This document shows, piece after piece, positions 8,601 to 14,271 of a stretch of DNA of 14,958 nt. The stretch is from Flavobacteriales bacterium (GTDB lineage: Bacteria; Bacteroidota; Bacteroidia; NS11-12g; UBA955). The stretch is from the NCBI GenBank assembly GCA_947464515.1, contig CANHXF010000015.1:1-14958 (forward strand), read 5' to 3'. The position numbers and the translations under genes are program-made. The notes under the pieces were generated by a model. That model did no database searches. It was not told the origin of the DNA and worked only from the letters and a program-made list of their open reading frames with translations. Within the stretch, counting starts at the first letter, position 1. Each line of letters begins with the position of its first letter.

Positions 8601-9095
8601 ATTCCCTGAGTATGTGGTTGTGATGGCGCCTACAAAGCCGGGTTGATCTTGAATTCGTTTGCCTTTTTTGGAATCACTACCTAGTATTAATGTAGTGTTG
8701 ACAGCATAAAAATTGTTAAAACTCCTGTACTCACCTGAAGAAAAAATCCAATCCCGTGTAGATTGTCCGTAAAACAAAATATAATCACCATCGTCCCATT
8801 TCCCATCCGACTCTCCTTCGATAAAAATAGGGATTTCAGGACTTTGCGGGGCTGGTGCAGAATAATTCATCTGACTCAATTCAGCGCCTTGAATACCAAA
8901 CAACTGAAAGTTACGGGGATCTGAATTTTGGACATCCAAGCCCATCTTGGCGAGCTCGGATTTTGTAATTTTATGTATACCAGAATTGTCGATTTGCAAC
9001 TGCACCCATTTCCCAGAAGCCAGGAAAGACTGGGCTTTAAGGCCAATAATTGGCAAAAAGACAAGGATGGCTATTAACTTAAAATGAAGCTTCAC
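5655..9095 (-). CDS. porU: Type IX secretion system sortase PorU (C25 family peptidase)
   Basis: PorU is the cell-surface peptidase that removes the C-terminal signal of type IX cargo and joins the cargo to lipid carriers. This 1146-residue copy has a signal peptide (cleavage near residue 22, LKAQ) and an N-terminal beta-rich region to about residue 390. A gingipain-like C25 domain spans about 400-780, with the predicted catalytic His645 in NYQGHGG and Cys679 in MFTATCE, and a family-typical LLGDASMPIA at 765-774. Ig-like regions follow. The C-terminal domain from about 1041 has FPVPF, VYDAAGREV, GGIYFYQI and a GGKFIKL end, so PorU itself carries a type A T9SS signal, as known for the family. 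The Cys position is close to that of the Porphyromonas gingivalis enzyme (Cys690). It is the first gene of the minus-strand cluster. No defect is seen. Confidence 0.95.
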   Translation of the reverse strand: MKLHFKLIAILVFLPIIGLKAQSFLASGKWVQLQIDNSGIHKITKSELAKMGLDVQNSDPRNFQLFGIQGAELSQMNYSAPAPQSPEIPIFIEGESDGKWDDGDYILFYGQSTRDWIFSSGEYRSFNNFYAVNTTLILGSDSKKGKRIQDQPGFVGAITTTYSGNEIYLKHDTDLVNPAGMGRTWFGEKFGNETTNRSFLNNVPSFVDSVWVKIAFAATMIDDTGSLVVNANGKYFRYNLRAIYGSYENYTYLERVFRIPIVGGVVNLQFKLNRPNTKSYGFLDFFEITSSSPDKQPSSQITITPTSTSFIRHAQMASDQNNLAYEFTSSSMNCKVWNVSTPVLPTSMTLQPVSGSKLSMLLKSKTDHHTFICFDPNANDFLKPKLIKVLSNQNIAFQGAYEFVIITHPNFTKAANALKAFREAAPTNFKTVVITPQEIYNEFSGGMQDLVAIRNFLRWQYKYSESQGVKLRFVTLFGAASYDMQNRLVDNTNFIPVYQSYNNNANFSLDDFLGYLDSAEGDPEIIKSKLTVPVGRIPCYTNEDAMGVVEKLKRYSSPLALGPWRSNIAFACDDADEGWETEFVLESEKNAQYINKFYPYLNVNKLYSDAFKQSTTGNNESYPDMSAAINRSMKDGVLFVNYQGHGGLKGWAQESFLDIPMINSWENANRMPIMFTATCEFSQYDDPKSKSAGVLSLLNPKGGAIALMSTTRLVYVSGNTQINSDFWTKYGFPKPSEPIPTLGEVFQKMKNRPPPYNTEDNKFALLGDASMPIAFPKHIIAVDSVNGKSLSAFRDTVKAFSVITLKGHVNERLVGKFNKFNGTMWVKVFDKPSQKFTLNNDKSASPVPFLEQSGVLFNGQVSVNNGDFQLVFSVPKDISYNYGIGVAKFYAHNGETDAAGSWQFIIGGSEVGINPGTEGPVVRAFMQDTTFISGGKVARDVDFVARIFDKDGINATGAGIGRDLLLVIDEGTEDQRSYVLNDYFSYDVNSYTTGTVRIPLNGLQPGKHVLTCKAWDIYNNGGKGSVECLVIPPRTFEITESSAFPVPFDGREGSGGAGSQPFTVSVRHTLPGENITSKWFVYDAAGREVQQGGAWLESAQNKVDAMVWDGRSHNGGQLMGGIYFYQIILTTEDGLKQSVGGKFIKL

Positions 9096-9115
9096 AGTTA
9101 TGTAACGTAAAAAAT

Positions 9116-9123
9116 CAAATTTA
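9116..9123 (-). promoter_or_regulatory. Predicted -7 box of porU promoter
   Basis: The minus strand reads TAAATTTG, matching TAnnTTTG, 20 bases before the porU ATG. A TTTG that could serve as the -33 element lies at 9148-9151, 24 bases away, slightly longer than usual. The 157-base gap between porU and porP thus holds divergent promoters. Confidence 0.5.
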
Positions 9124-9207
9124 CATCAATTAATTTCGATTTTAATACAAAATTTCAACACCTCTTTGCGATGAGCCAAGCAAAGTTTTTGAGTTTTTGC
9201 AATATAT

Positions 9208-9239
9208 TTGGCATTGAATCGTTTTTATTTGTAGTTTTG
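9208..9239 (+). promoter_or_regulatory. Predicted promoter of the porP/sprF-gldJ unit
   Basis: TTG at 9208-9210 and TAGTTTTG at 9232-9239 match the Bacteroidota -33 and -7 elements with 21 bases between. The -7 box ends 13 bases before the porP ATG, predicting a leader of about 7 bases. Confidence 0.55.
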
Positions 9240-9252
9240 TTAATCATACCAT

Positions 9253-10254
9253 ATGAAAAGAGTAATACGTAAAATTAGCTTTGGTTTGTTTGGAGGGCTT
9301 GCTCTTCAGCTCCAAGCTCAGGATCCCGAGCTCACTCAGTTCTATGCCGCTCCAGTATACACAAACCCAGCTTTGGCGGGGTCTGCCGTGTGTGCTTATG
9401 GTGCTGCGGGAAGGGTTTCATTGAACTATAGAAACCAGTGGCCAAACCTACCAGGAACCTTCCGTTCTTTCTGCGCATCGTGGGATCAACACATCCCTAG
9501 TGTAGGCGGTGGATTGGGAGCCATGGTTTTCCACGATATCGCGGGTTCAGGCCTACTTACCTCTACAACGGTGAGTGGTGTGTATTCTTACCTATTGCCA
9601 TTGGATAGAGGTAGAATGTACATGCGTTTTGGACTTCAGGGGTCAATCACCAACAAATCAATCAACTTTGGTCGTTTGAAATTTGCGGATCAAATCAACC
9701 CTACTCAAGGTTTTGTATTGCCAACAGGTGAGCAAACGCCTTCGAGCAGTGTGACCTACCCCAATTTCAATGCAGGCTGGGTAATGTATACTTCTAAATT
9801 CTACATGGGTTTTGCTGCGCACAACGTAAATCAACCCAATTGGAGTTTTTATAAAAATCCCGATGAAATTTTACCGATGCGTTTAACCGTTCATGCGGGT
9901 GGTGTTATCCCAATGACTAGAAGTCGTTTTGAAGAGAACAATTTCTCTCCGAACGTTTTGTTCATGAAGCAAAGGAATTTTACTCAATTGAATTTGGGTT
10001 TCTACGCAAACAAAGGTCCTTTGGTTACAGGTTTATGGTTCCGTCAGACTTTTGGTGCATTCAAAAACTCAGATGCAATCATTATGTTGGTTGGATTTAG
10101 AAAGAATCGTTTCAAGTTTGGATATAGCTACGACTTCACGGTGAGTGATGGTAGAAGCGCTATCCCTTCAAGTCATGAAATCAGTGCGACAATTGACTGG
10201 TGTGTTCCTCCAGGAAGAACGCCATTCAAACCTTTACACTGTCCAGAATTTTAA
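9253..10254 (+). CDS. Type IX secretion system PorP/SprF family membrane protein
   Basis: This 333-residue protein belongs to the PorP/SprF family of outer-membrane barrels. Members include the core PorP, which anchors the PorK-PorN ring and a peptidoglycan-binding partner, and SprF-like paralogs dedicated to particular secreted proteins. It has a signal peptide (residues 1-22, ending LQLQAQ) followed at once by the family hallmark DPELTQFYAAPVYTNPALAG at 24-43. A strand-rich barrel with many Gly and aromatic residues fills the rest. The next gene is a GldJ-like lipoprotein 129 bases downstream, and porU diverges upstream, so a core secretion role is more likely than service to a single adhesin; no large secreted adhesin lies beside it. 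The family is assigned firmly, but which paralog it is cannot be settled here. Confidence 0.9.
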   Translation: MKRVIRKISFGLFGGLALQLQAQDPELTQFYAAPVYTNPALAGSAVCAYGAAGRVSLNYRNQWPNLPGTFRSFCASWDQHIPSVGGGLGAMVFHDIAGSGLLTSTTVSGVYSYLLPLDRGRMYMRFGLQGSITNKSINFGRLKFADQINPTQGFVLPTGEQTPSSSVTYPNFNAGWVMYTSKFYMGFAAHNVNQPNWSFYKNPDEILPMRLTVHAGGVIPMTRSRFEENNFSPNVLFMKQRNFTQLNLGFYANKGPLVTGLWFRQTFGAFKNSDAIIMLVGFRKNRFKFGYSYDFTVSDGRSAIPSSHEISATIDWCVPPGRTPFKPLHCPEF

Positions 10255-10284
10255 CAAAAAGACGTTTTCCACATTTTGATATCG

Positions 10285-10312
10285 AAAAAGCCCAATGAAT
10301 CAGTGGCTTTTC
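10285..10312 (+). terminator. Weak terminator or attenuator hairpin between porP/sprF and gldJ
   Basis: AAAAGCC at 10286-10292 pairs with GGCTTTT at 10305-10311 around a 12-base loop; one bulged C would extend the stem. The T-run after it is short, so read-through into gldJ is likely. With the promoter box at 10337-10344 it suggests partly separate expression of the two genes. Confidence 0.4.
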
Positions 10313-10336
10313 TGACGAGAATGTTGAAAAAAAATA

Positions 10337-10344
10337 TATATTTG
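10337..10344 (+). promoter_or_regulatory. Predicted -7 box of gldJ-like gene
   Basis: TATATTTG matches TAnnTTTG exactly and lies 39 bases before the ATG. No TTG is found at 17-23 bases upstream, so the promoter is only moderately supported. An A/T-rich leader without a Shine-Dalgarno sequence follows. Confidence 0.4.
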
Positions 10345-10383
10345 CAAATAATACACAATATCTGTCGTTATTAATAACTAAGA

Positions 10384-11910
10384 ATGCAAACCGTGTTAAC
10401 AAAAAATCGCACTTGGATTTGGGCAATCGCAGCCATTGTGGCTACTAGTGCCTGTACTACTAAGAATGTCAGCAAGACCACCGGCCAAGGATATAACAAT
10501 CCTAAATGGGGTGGATTTGCCAATCCTAAGTACAAAGGACAAGAAACTGGTCCTGGTTTAGTATTGGTTGAAGGTGGATCTTTCACCATGGGATCTACTG
10601 AAAAGGATCTTCAATTCGACAATAACAATGCTGAAAGAACAGTTACTGTAAACTCATTCTACATGGATGAAGCAGAAGTAAGCAACTTACAATACCGTGA
10701 ATACGTGTATTGGTTGATGCGCACTTATGTCAGCTATCCTGAAGTTTATCAACGCGCCCTCCCCGATTCATTGTGTTGGAGAAGTAAATTGGCTTATAAC
10801 GAGCCTTTCGTTGAATACTACTTCCGCCACCCTTCTTACAAAGACTATCCAGTTGTTGGTGTAAATTGGTCACAAGCTGCAGAGTTTGCCCAATGGAGAA
10901 CTGAGCGTGTGAACGAAATGATTTTGGATCGTGAAGGTATCGTAAAGTTTGATATCGTAACTGATAACAACGACGATAACACTTTCCACACTCGCACTTA
11001 CCTAGCCGGTCAGTATGATTTCATCAAAAAGGGCAAAAAGCCTTTGAGTGACTTCAGCAAAAAGAAAAAGAAAGACCAAAAGCGCTTTAAGGTGTTGATG
11101 GAAGATGGTATTATGTTGCCAGAATATCGTTTACCAACAGAAGCTGAGTGGGAATATGCTGCTCAAGCAAACATTGGTGAAGTTACTTTCAACAACATCG
11201 ATCAAAAGAAAATCTATGGTTGGACAGACTACACTATCCGTATCAAGGAAGAGCAAGAGAAAGATCGTGGTAAGATTCGTTTGAATGCCATGGTTGGTAA
11301 AGGTGATTTCGGTGGTGTTGCAGGTGGTCCATTGAACGATGGTGGTTTTGTACCTACCACCGTATTCTCATATTGGCCAAACTCTTATGGTTTGTACAAC
11401 ATGGAAGGTAACGTAGCCGAGTGGACAATGGATGTTTATCGTCCTTTATCTCAAGAAGACTTCGATGCATTCATGCCTTTCCGTGGTAACGTATACAAGA
11501 CCTTGGTATTGGATCAGTATGGCGTAATCGAACAAAAAGATTCTTTGGGTCGTTTGGTGTATCGTGATGTAACTGAGCGTGAAAACGTGAACCGCAGAAA
11601 TTATAAGAAATCTGACAACATCGGTTTCAAGGATGAAGAGAATTACAACAATGGTGATATGACTTACGAATACGGTGTTACCTCATTGGTTAACAACAAA
11701 GCCCGTGTTTACAAAGGCGCATCATGGAACGATCGCATCTACTGGGCTTCTCCAGGAACCCGTCGTTTCTTAGATGAAAAGCAAAGTCAGTCGAACATTG
11801 GATTCCGTTGTGCTATGATTCGCATTGGATCTCCAGTGGGTAATGGCAAAAAGAAATACAACAACCTGCCTAGCTCTGGTATCGACAAAAAGACCAAGCG
11901 TCGCAGATAA
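10384..11910 (+). CDS. gldJ: Gliding motility/T9SS lipoprotein GldJ (SUMF1-fold)
   Basis: GldJ is an outer-membrane lipoprotein of gliding and type IX secretion and is related to GldK/PorK. This 508-residue protein has a charged start, a hydrophobic stretch at residues 11-23 and Cys24 in ATSAC as the predicted lipidation site. A formylglycine-generating-enzyme-like (SUMF1) domain covers about 58-482, with LVEGGSFTMG at 61-70, RLPTEAEWEYAA at 249-260, NVAEWT at 343-348 and SNIGFRCAM at 470-478. In this family the fold is structural, not enzymatic. GldJ is preferred over GldK because porU and porV are close by, as in Flavobacterium johnsoniae, because of the KNVSKTTGQGYN segment after the lipidated Cys, and because no gldL/gldM/gldN follow. 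A Lys-rich stretch at 215-236 inserts into the domain. A strong terminator follows the gene. Confidence 0.78.
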   Translation: MQTVLTKNRTWIWAIAAIVATSACTTKNVSKTTGQGYNNPKWGGFANPKYKGQETGPGLVLVEGGSFTMGSTEKDLQFDNNNAERTVTVNSFYMDEAEVSNLQYREYVYWLMRTYVSYPEVYQRALPDSLCWRSKLAYNEPFVEYYFRHPSYKDYPVVGVNWSQAAEFAQWRTERVNEMILDREGIVKFDIVTDNNDDNTFHTRTYLAGQYDFIKKGKKPLSDFSKKKKKDQKRFKVLMEDGIMLPEYRLPTEAEWEYAAQANIGEVTFNNIDQKKIYGWTDYTIRIKEEQEKDRGKIRLNAMVGKGDFGGVAGGPLNDGGFVPTTVFSYWPNSYGLYNMEGNVAEWTMDVYRPLSQEDFDAFMPFRGNVYKTLVLDQYGVIEQKDSLGRLVYRDVTERENVNRRNYKKSDNIGFKDEENYNNGDMTYEYGVTSLVNNKARVYKGASWNDRIYWASPGTRRFLDEKQSQSNIGFRCAMIRIGSPVGNGKKKYNNLPSSGIDKKTKRRR

Positions 11911-11923
11911 TTGATCTTAATAC

Positions 11924-11964
11924 AAAACAGAAAGGGCTGCTCAATGAGTGGCCCTTTCTGTTTT
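11924..11964 (+). terminator. Strong terminator after gldJ
   Basis: AAAACAGAAAGGGC at 11924-11937 pairs perfectly over 14 bases with GCCCTTTCTGTTTT at 11951-11964, and the loop contains a small inner CTC/GAG pairing. It begins 13 bases after the gldJ stop. The A-run and T-run on either side mean it could work in both directions. Confidence 0.85.
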
Positions 11965-11975
11965 GCGTATATGGG

Positions 11976-12083
11976 TATTCTGCAAACACTGAATCATACT
12001 GTTATCCTACAAACACTGAATCATACTATTATCCTACAAACACTGAATCATACTGTTATTCTACAAACACTGAATCATGATTA
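11976..12083. repeat. Four tandem copies of a 27-bp repeat
   Basis: Units lie at 11976-12002, 12003-12029, 12030-12056 and 12057-12083. Each starts TAT(T/C)CT(A/G) and shares the core CAAACACTGAATCAT. The copies differ at only one to a few positions; the last ends differently and forms the palindrome AATCATGATT at 12074-12083. The repeats are not in a supported gene and sit just past the gldJ terminator. From 12084 to about 12160 I see nothing further. Confidence 0.92.
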
Positions 12084-12160
12084 ATTCTAGCCAATTTGTT
12101 ATACAATACAGTTGAGGGGATTGATCTCAGAAGCACCCGGAGAATCGATTGAAACACCTA

Positions 12161-12191
12161 AAAAAAGAAAAGCCCCGTTTCCGGGGCTTTT
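12161..12191 (-). terminator. Terminator of tRNA-Gly
   Basis: The stem AAAAGCCCCG at 12168-12177 pairs with CGGGGCTTTT at 12182-12191 over a 4-base loop. On the minus strand it is followed by a long T-run (complement of the A-run at 12161-12166), the form of an intrinsic terminator. It lies 12 bases after the tRNA 3' end. Confidence 0.85.
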
Positions 12192-12203
12192 GTGTGCTCT
12201 TAG

Positions 12204-12276
12204 AGCGAGAAACGAGACTCGAACTCGCGACCCCAACCTTGGCAAGGTTGTGCTCTACCAACTGAGCTATTCTCGC
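12204..12276 (-). tRNA. tRNA-Gly (anticodon GCC)
   Basis: The minus strand folds as a complete 73-base cloverleaf. The acceptor stem GCGAGAA pairs with TTCTCGC, the D-arm is GCTC/GAGC, the anticodon stem CAACC/GGTTG encloses loop TTGCCAA, and the T-arm GCGAG/CTCGT encloses TTCGAGT. The anticodon GCC reads glycine codons GGC and GGU. The discriminator base is U, as usual for bacterial tRNA-Gly, and no CCA is encoded. Its promoter and terminator are both visible, so it appears to be a single-gene unit downstream of rnpB. Confidence 0.97.
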
Positions 12277-12303
12277 ATGAAGTCTGATCCTTCAATCGTG
12301 GTG

Positions 12304-12334
12304 CAAAAATACGTCAATAATTCTTTTCCATCAA
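12304..12334 (-). promoter_or_regulatory. Predicted promoter of tRNA-Gly
   Basis: On the minus strand TTG (12332-12334), a 20-base spacer and TATTTTTG (12304-12311) match the Bacteroidota -33/-7 pattern well. The predicted start leaves a leader of about 20 bases that RNase P would remove. Confidence 0.65.
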
Positions 12335-12343
12335 GTAGAATCG

Positions 12344-12359
12344 AAAAAAAAGAAAAAAA
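12344..12359 (-). terminator. U-tract at the 3' end of rnpB
   Basis: Directly beyond the last P1 base of rnpB the minus strand reads seven T, one C and eight T, consistent with transcript termination at the 3' end of RNase P RNA. Confidence 0.6.
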
Positions 12360-12730
12360 GGCAGTCCTGTAAGCCGGGTTCTGTACTCAGGTTGCCCTGA
12401 GCTTCTATCATTGATCTGGGATGTTACTCACGCAACACCTCTATCGGTCTACCCTCCTAGCCTGCCGAAGCAATTGAGCGGGCCGCCCAAGACCAGGTTT
12501 ATTTGACCTTTCAACCCGTAAGGTTTGTCCCAATCCTGAATCACTCCAGAACGAGTGGGCTCTTACCCCACTTTTTCACCCTTACCTCTCGAAAGAGGCG
12601 GTTTTGCTTTCTGTGACACTTTCTGTCATCCTAGGCCGAAGCCTAAAATGCCTTCTTATTAGGAAGTACGGCGCCCTTTGTTGCCCGGACTTTCCTATTC
12701 GCTTTTACGAATCGATAGAACGGACTGCCA
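12360..12730 (-). ncRNA. rnpB: RNase P RNA (bacterial class A)
   Basis: This is the catalytic RNA of RNase P, which trims tRNA 5' leaders. On the minus strand the ends pair as helix P1: GGCAGTCC at 12722-12729 with GGACTGCC at 12360-12367. Conserved blocks appear in order: AGGAAAGTCCGGGCAACA near the 5' end, GGTAAGAGCCCAC in the middle, GGCAGGCTAGGAGGGTAGAC further on, and ACAGAACCCGGCTTA near the 3' end. The length, about 370 bases, is normal for class A. The exact 5' end is inferred from P1 and from a promoter box ending six bases upstream. It lies divergent from gatB and upstream of tRNA-Gly, one of its own substrates. Confidence 0.97.
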
Positions 12731-12735
12731 AGTCT

Positions 12736-12768
12736 CAAAGGTAACACCGAATTTGGTGGAAAACACAA
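12736..12768 (-). promoter_or_regulatory. Predicted rnpB promoter
   Basis: On the minus strand TTG (12766-12768), 22 bases, then TACCTTTG (12736-12743) fit the Bacteroidota consensus. The -7 box ends about six bases before the structurally defined 5' end of rnpB, which supports both calls. Confidence 0.65.
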
Positions 12769-12792
12769 GGCTACATCAATAACGCGATTTCT

Positions 12793-12800
12793 TATCTTTG
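12793..12800 (+). promoter_or_regulatory. Predicted -7 box of gatB promoter
   Basis: TATCTTTG matches TAnnTTTG exactly and ends 12 bases before the gatB ATG. No -33 TTG is seen at 17-23 bases. If used, the leader would be about six bases. Confidence 0.45.
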
Positions 12801-12812
12801 TAATCTAGCAGT

Positions 12813-14261
12813 ATGGAAACACAATTTGAGGTAGTCATAGGACTTGAAATTCACATTCAATTACAAACCAAGAGTAAAGCCTTCTCTTCGGATAGTATCG
12901 AATATGGCGCCTTGCCAAATACTCAGGTGAGCCCCATTAGTCTCGGTCATCCCGGAACACTGCCGATGCACAACCGCGCCGCCATCGACAATGCCATCAA
13001 AATGGGATTGGCACTGAATTGTGATATTAGGGAGGTCAACAGGTATTCCCGAAAAAACTATTTCTACGCCGATTTGCCGAAGGGATATCAAATAACACAG
13101 TTTGATACCCCCTTGTGCGATAACGGTGCCGTACAGATCAAATTGGGCGATGGTACGATCAAAGAAATCCGACTTACCCGCATTCATATGGAGGAAGACA
13201 CGGGCAAAAGCATGCACGACCAAGATCTTTATGATACTTTGGTAGATTATAACCGTGCCGGAACAGCCTTGATTGAAGTCGTTACCGAGCCCGATGTCAA
13301 ATCTGGAGAAGAAGCCTATGCCTTCGTTACCGAAATTCGTCGTTTGGTTAGATACCTCGACATCTGCGATGGAAACATGGAAGAAGGAAGTTTGCGTTGC
13401 GATGCCAACATTTCTATCATGCCCAAAGGCAGCAAAGTATTCGGAACCAAGGTGGAAGTGAAGAACATGAACTCCATTTCTAATGTGAAGCGCGCCATCG
13501 ACTTCGAAATTGCACGTCAGACCGAAATCCTCACTGGCGGTGGCATCATACAAGGTGAAACCCGCGGATTTAATGGTCTCAACGGCAGTACGTTTAGTTT
13601 GCGTAAAAAGGAAGCAATCAACGATTACCGATATTTCCCTGAACCCGACTTGCCGCCTACCATTGTCACCAAAGAATACATCGCCCAAGTAAAATCAGGA
13701 ATGCCCGAATTGCCAGCTACCTTATATAATCGTTTTACCAACGAATACGGCCTAAGTGATTACGATGCGTCCGTTTTGGTGGATGATAAACACAGCGCAT
13801 TATATTTTGAAAAAGTTGTTGGGATATCGCCCAAATACAAACAGGCTTGCAACTGGATCTCAGGTCCGATTCGGGGTTATTTGAATGAGAATGCGTTGAG
13901 TATGGATGAATTCACACTCACCCCTGGTCAGATTGCCGAAATCATCGAACTCATCGAATCCAACAAAATCAGCCATACCGCCGCTACGCAGCAGCTCTTC
14001 CCTGCCCTTACAAAACAAACCGAAGCATCTCCTATGTCGCTCGTGGAGTCTCTGGGTTTAGCCAATATCACCGACACTTCCTTTATCGATGAAATTGTTC
14101 AAAAGGTCCTTTCTGAATTCCCCGAAAAAGTAGCCGAATACAAAGCGGGAAAAGTGGGTTTGATGGGTTTGTTTGTGGGTGAAGTGATGAAGCGATCACA
14201 GGGCAAAGCCGATCCAAAAACAGCAAATGCATTGGTAAAACAGGCGTTGGATAGCATTTAA
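12813..14261 (+). CDS. gatB: Aspartyl/glutamyl-tRNA amidotransferase subunit B
   Basis: GatB is the kinase and tRNA-binding subunit of the GatCAB complex, which converts Glu-tRNA(Gln) and/or Asp-tRNA(Asn) to the amide forms in the cytoplasm. The 482-residue product is of normal length. It shows FEVVIGLEIHIQL at 5-17, HPGTLPMHN at 46-54, YADLPKGYQITQ at 85-96, HMEEDTGKS at 125-133, the signature DYNRAGTALIEVVTEPD at 145-161 and DYRYFPEPDLPP at 271-282, then a helical YqeY-like tail from about 370. In the signature Ala152 stands where many homologues have Pro, a mild change. The start is set by the family N-terminus; the leader has no Shine-Dalgarno sequence. gatA and gatC are not in the window. 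The next gene begins 10 bases after the stop and is probably co-transcribed. Confidence 0.97.
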   Translation: METQFEVVIGLEIHIQLQTKSKAFSSDSIEYGALPNTQVSPISLGHPGTLPMHNRAAIDNAIKMGLALNCDIREVNRYSRKNYFYADLPKGYQITQFDTPLCDNGAVQIKLGDGTIKEIRLTRIHMEEDTGKSMHDQDLYDTLVDYNRAGTALIEVVTEPDVKSGEEAYAFVTEIRRLVRYLDICDGNMEEGSLRCDANISIMPKGSKVFGTKVEVKNMNSISNVKRAIDFEIARQTEILTGGGIIQGETRGFNGLNGSTFSLRKKEAINDYRYFPEPDLPPTIVTKEYIAQVKSGMPELPATLYNRFTNEYGLSDYDASVLVDDKHSALYFEKVVGISPKYKQACNWISGPIRGYLNENALSMDEFTLTPGQIAEIIELIESNKISHTAATQQLFPALTKQTEASPMSLVESLGLANITDTSFIDEIVQKVLSEFPEKVAEYKAGKVGLMGLFVGEVMKRSQGKADPKTANALVKQALDSI

Positions 14262-14271
14262 ATTAGTATTT

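Noticed and set aside
10293..10305. Similarity of ATGAATCAGTG in the porP-gldJ gap to the 27-bp repeat core (ATGATTCAGTG on its minus strand)
   Set aside because: Only about 11 bases match, with one mismatch, and it lies in the loop of a hairpin; this is within chance expectation.
10384..11910. Naming the lipoprotein GldK/PorK
   Set aside because: GldK/PorK is normally followed by gldL/gldM/gldN; here a strong terminator follows and porU-porV are adjacent, which fits GldJ better. The fold alone does not separate them.
11976..12083. CRISPR array
   Set aside because: The copies abut directly with no unique spacers and no cas genes are nearby.
12112..12372. Plus-strand frame of 86 residues across the tRNA region
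   Set aside because: It runs through a terminator, tRNA-Gly and the start of rnpB on the other strand, so it is not a credible protein gene.
12861..13688. Long 275-residue antisense frame within gatB
   Set aside because: It lies wholly opposite a full-length gatB with all family motifs; its sequence has no recognisable domain and is explained by codon structure of gatB.
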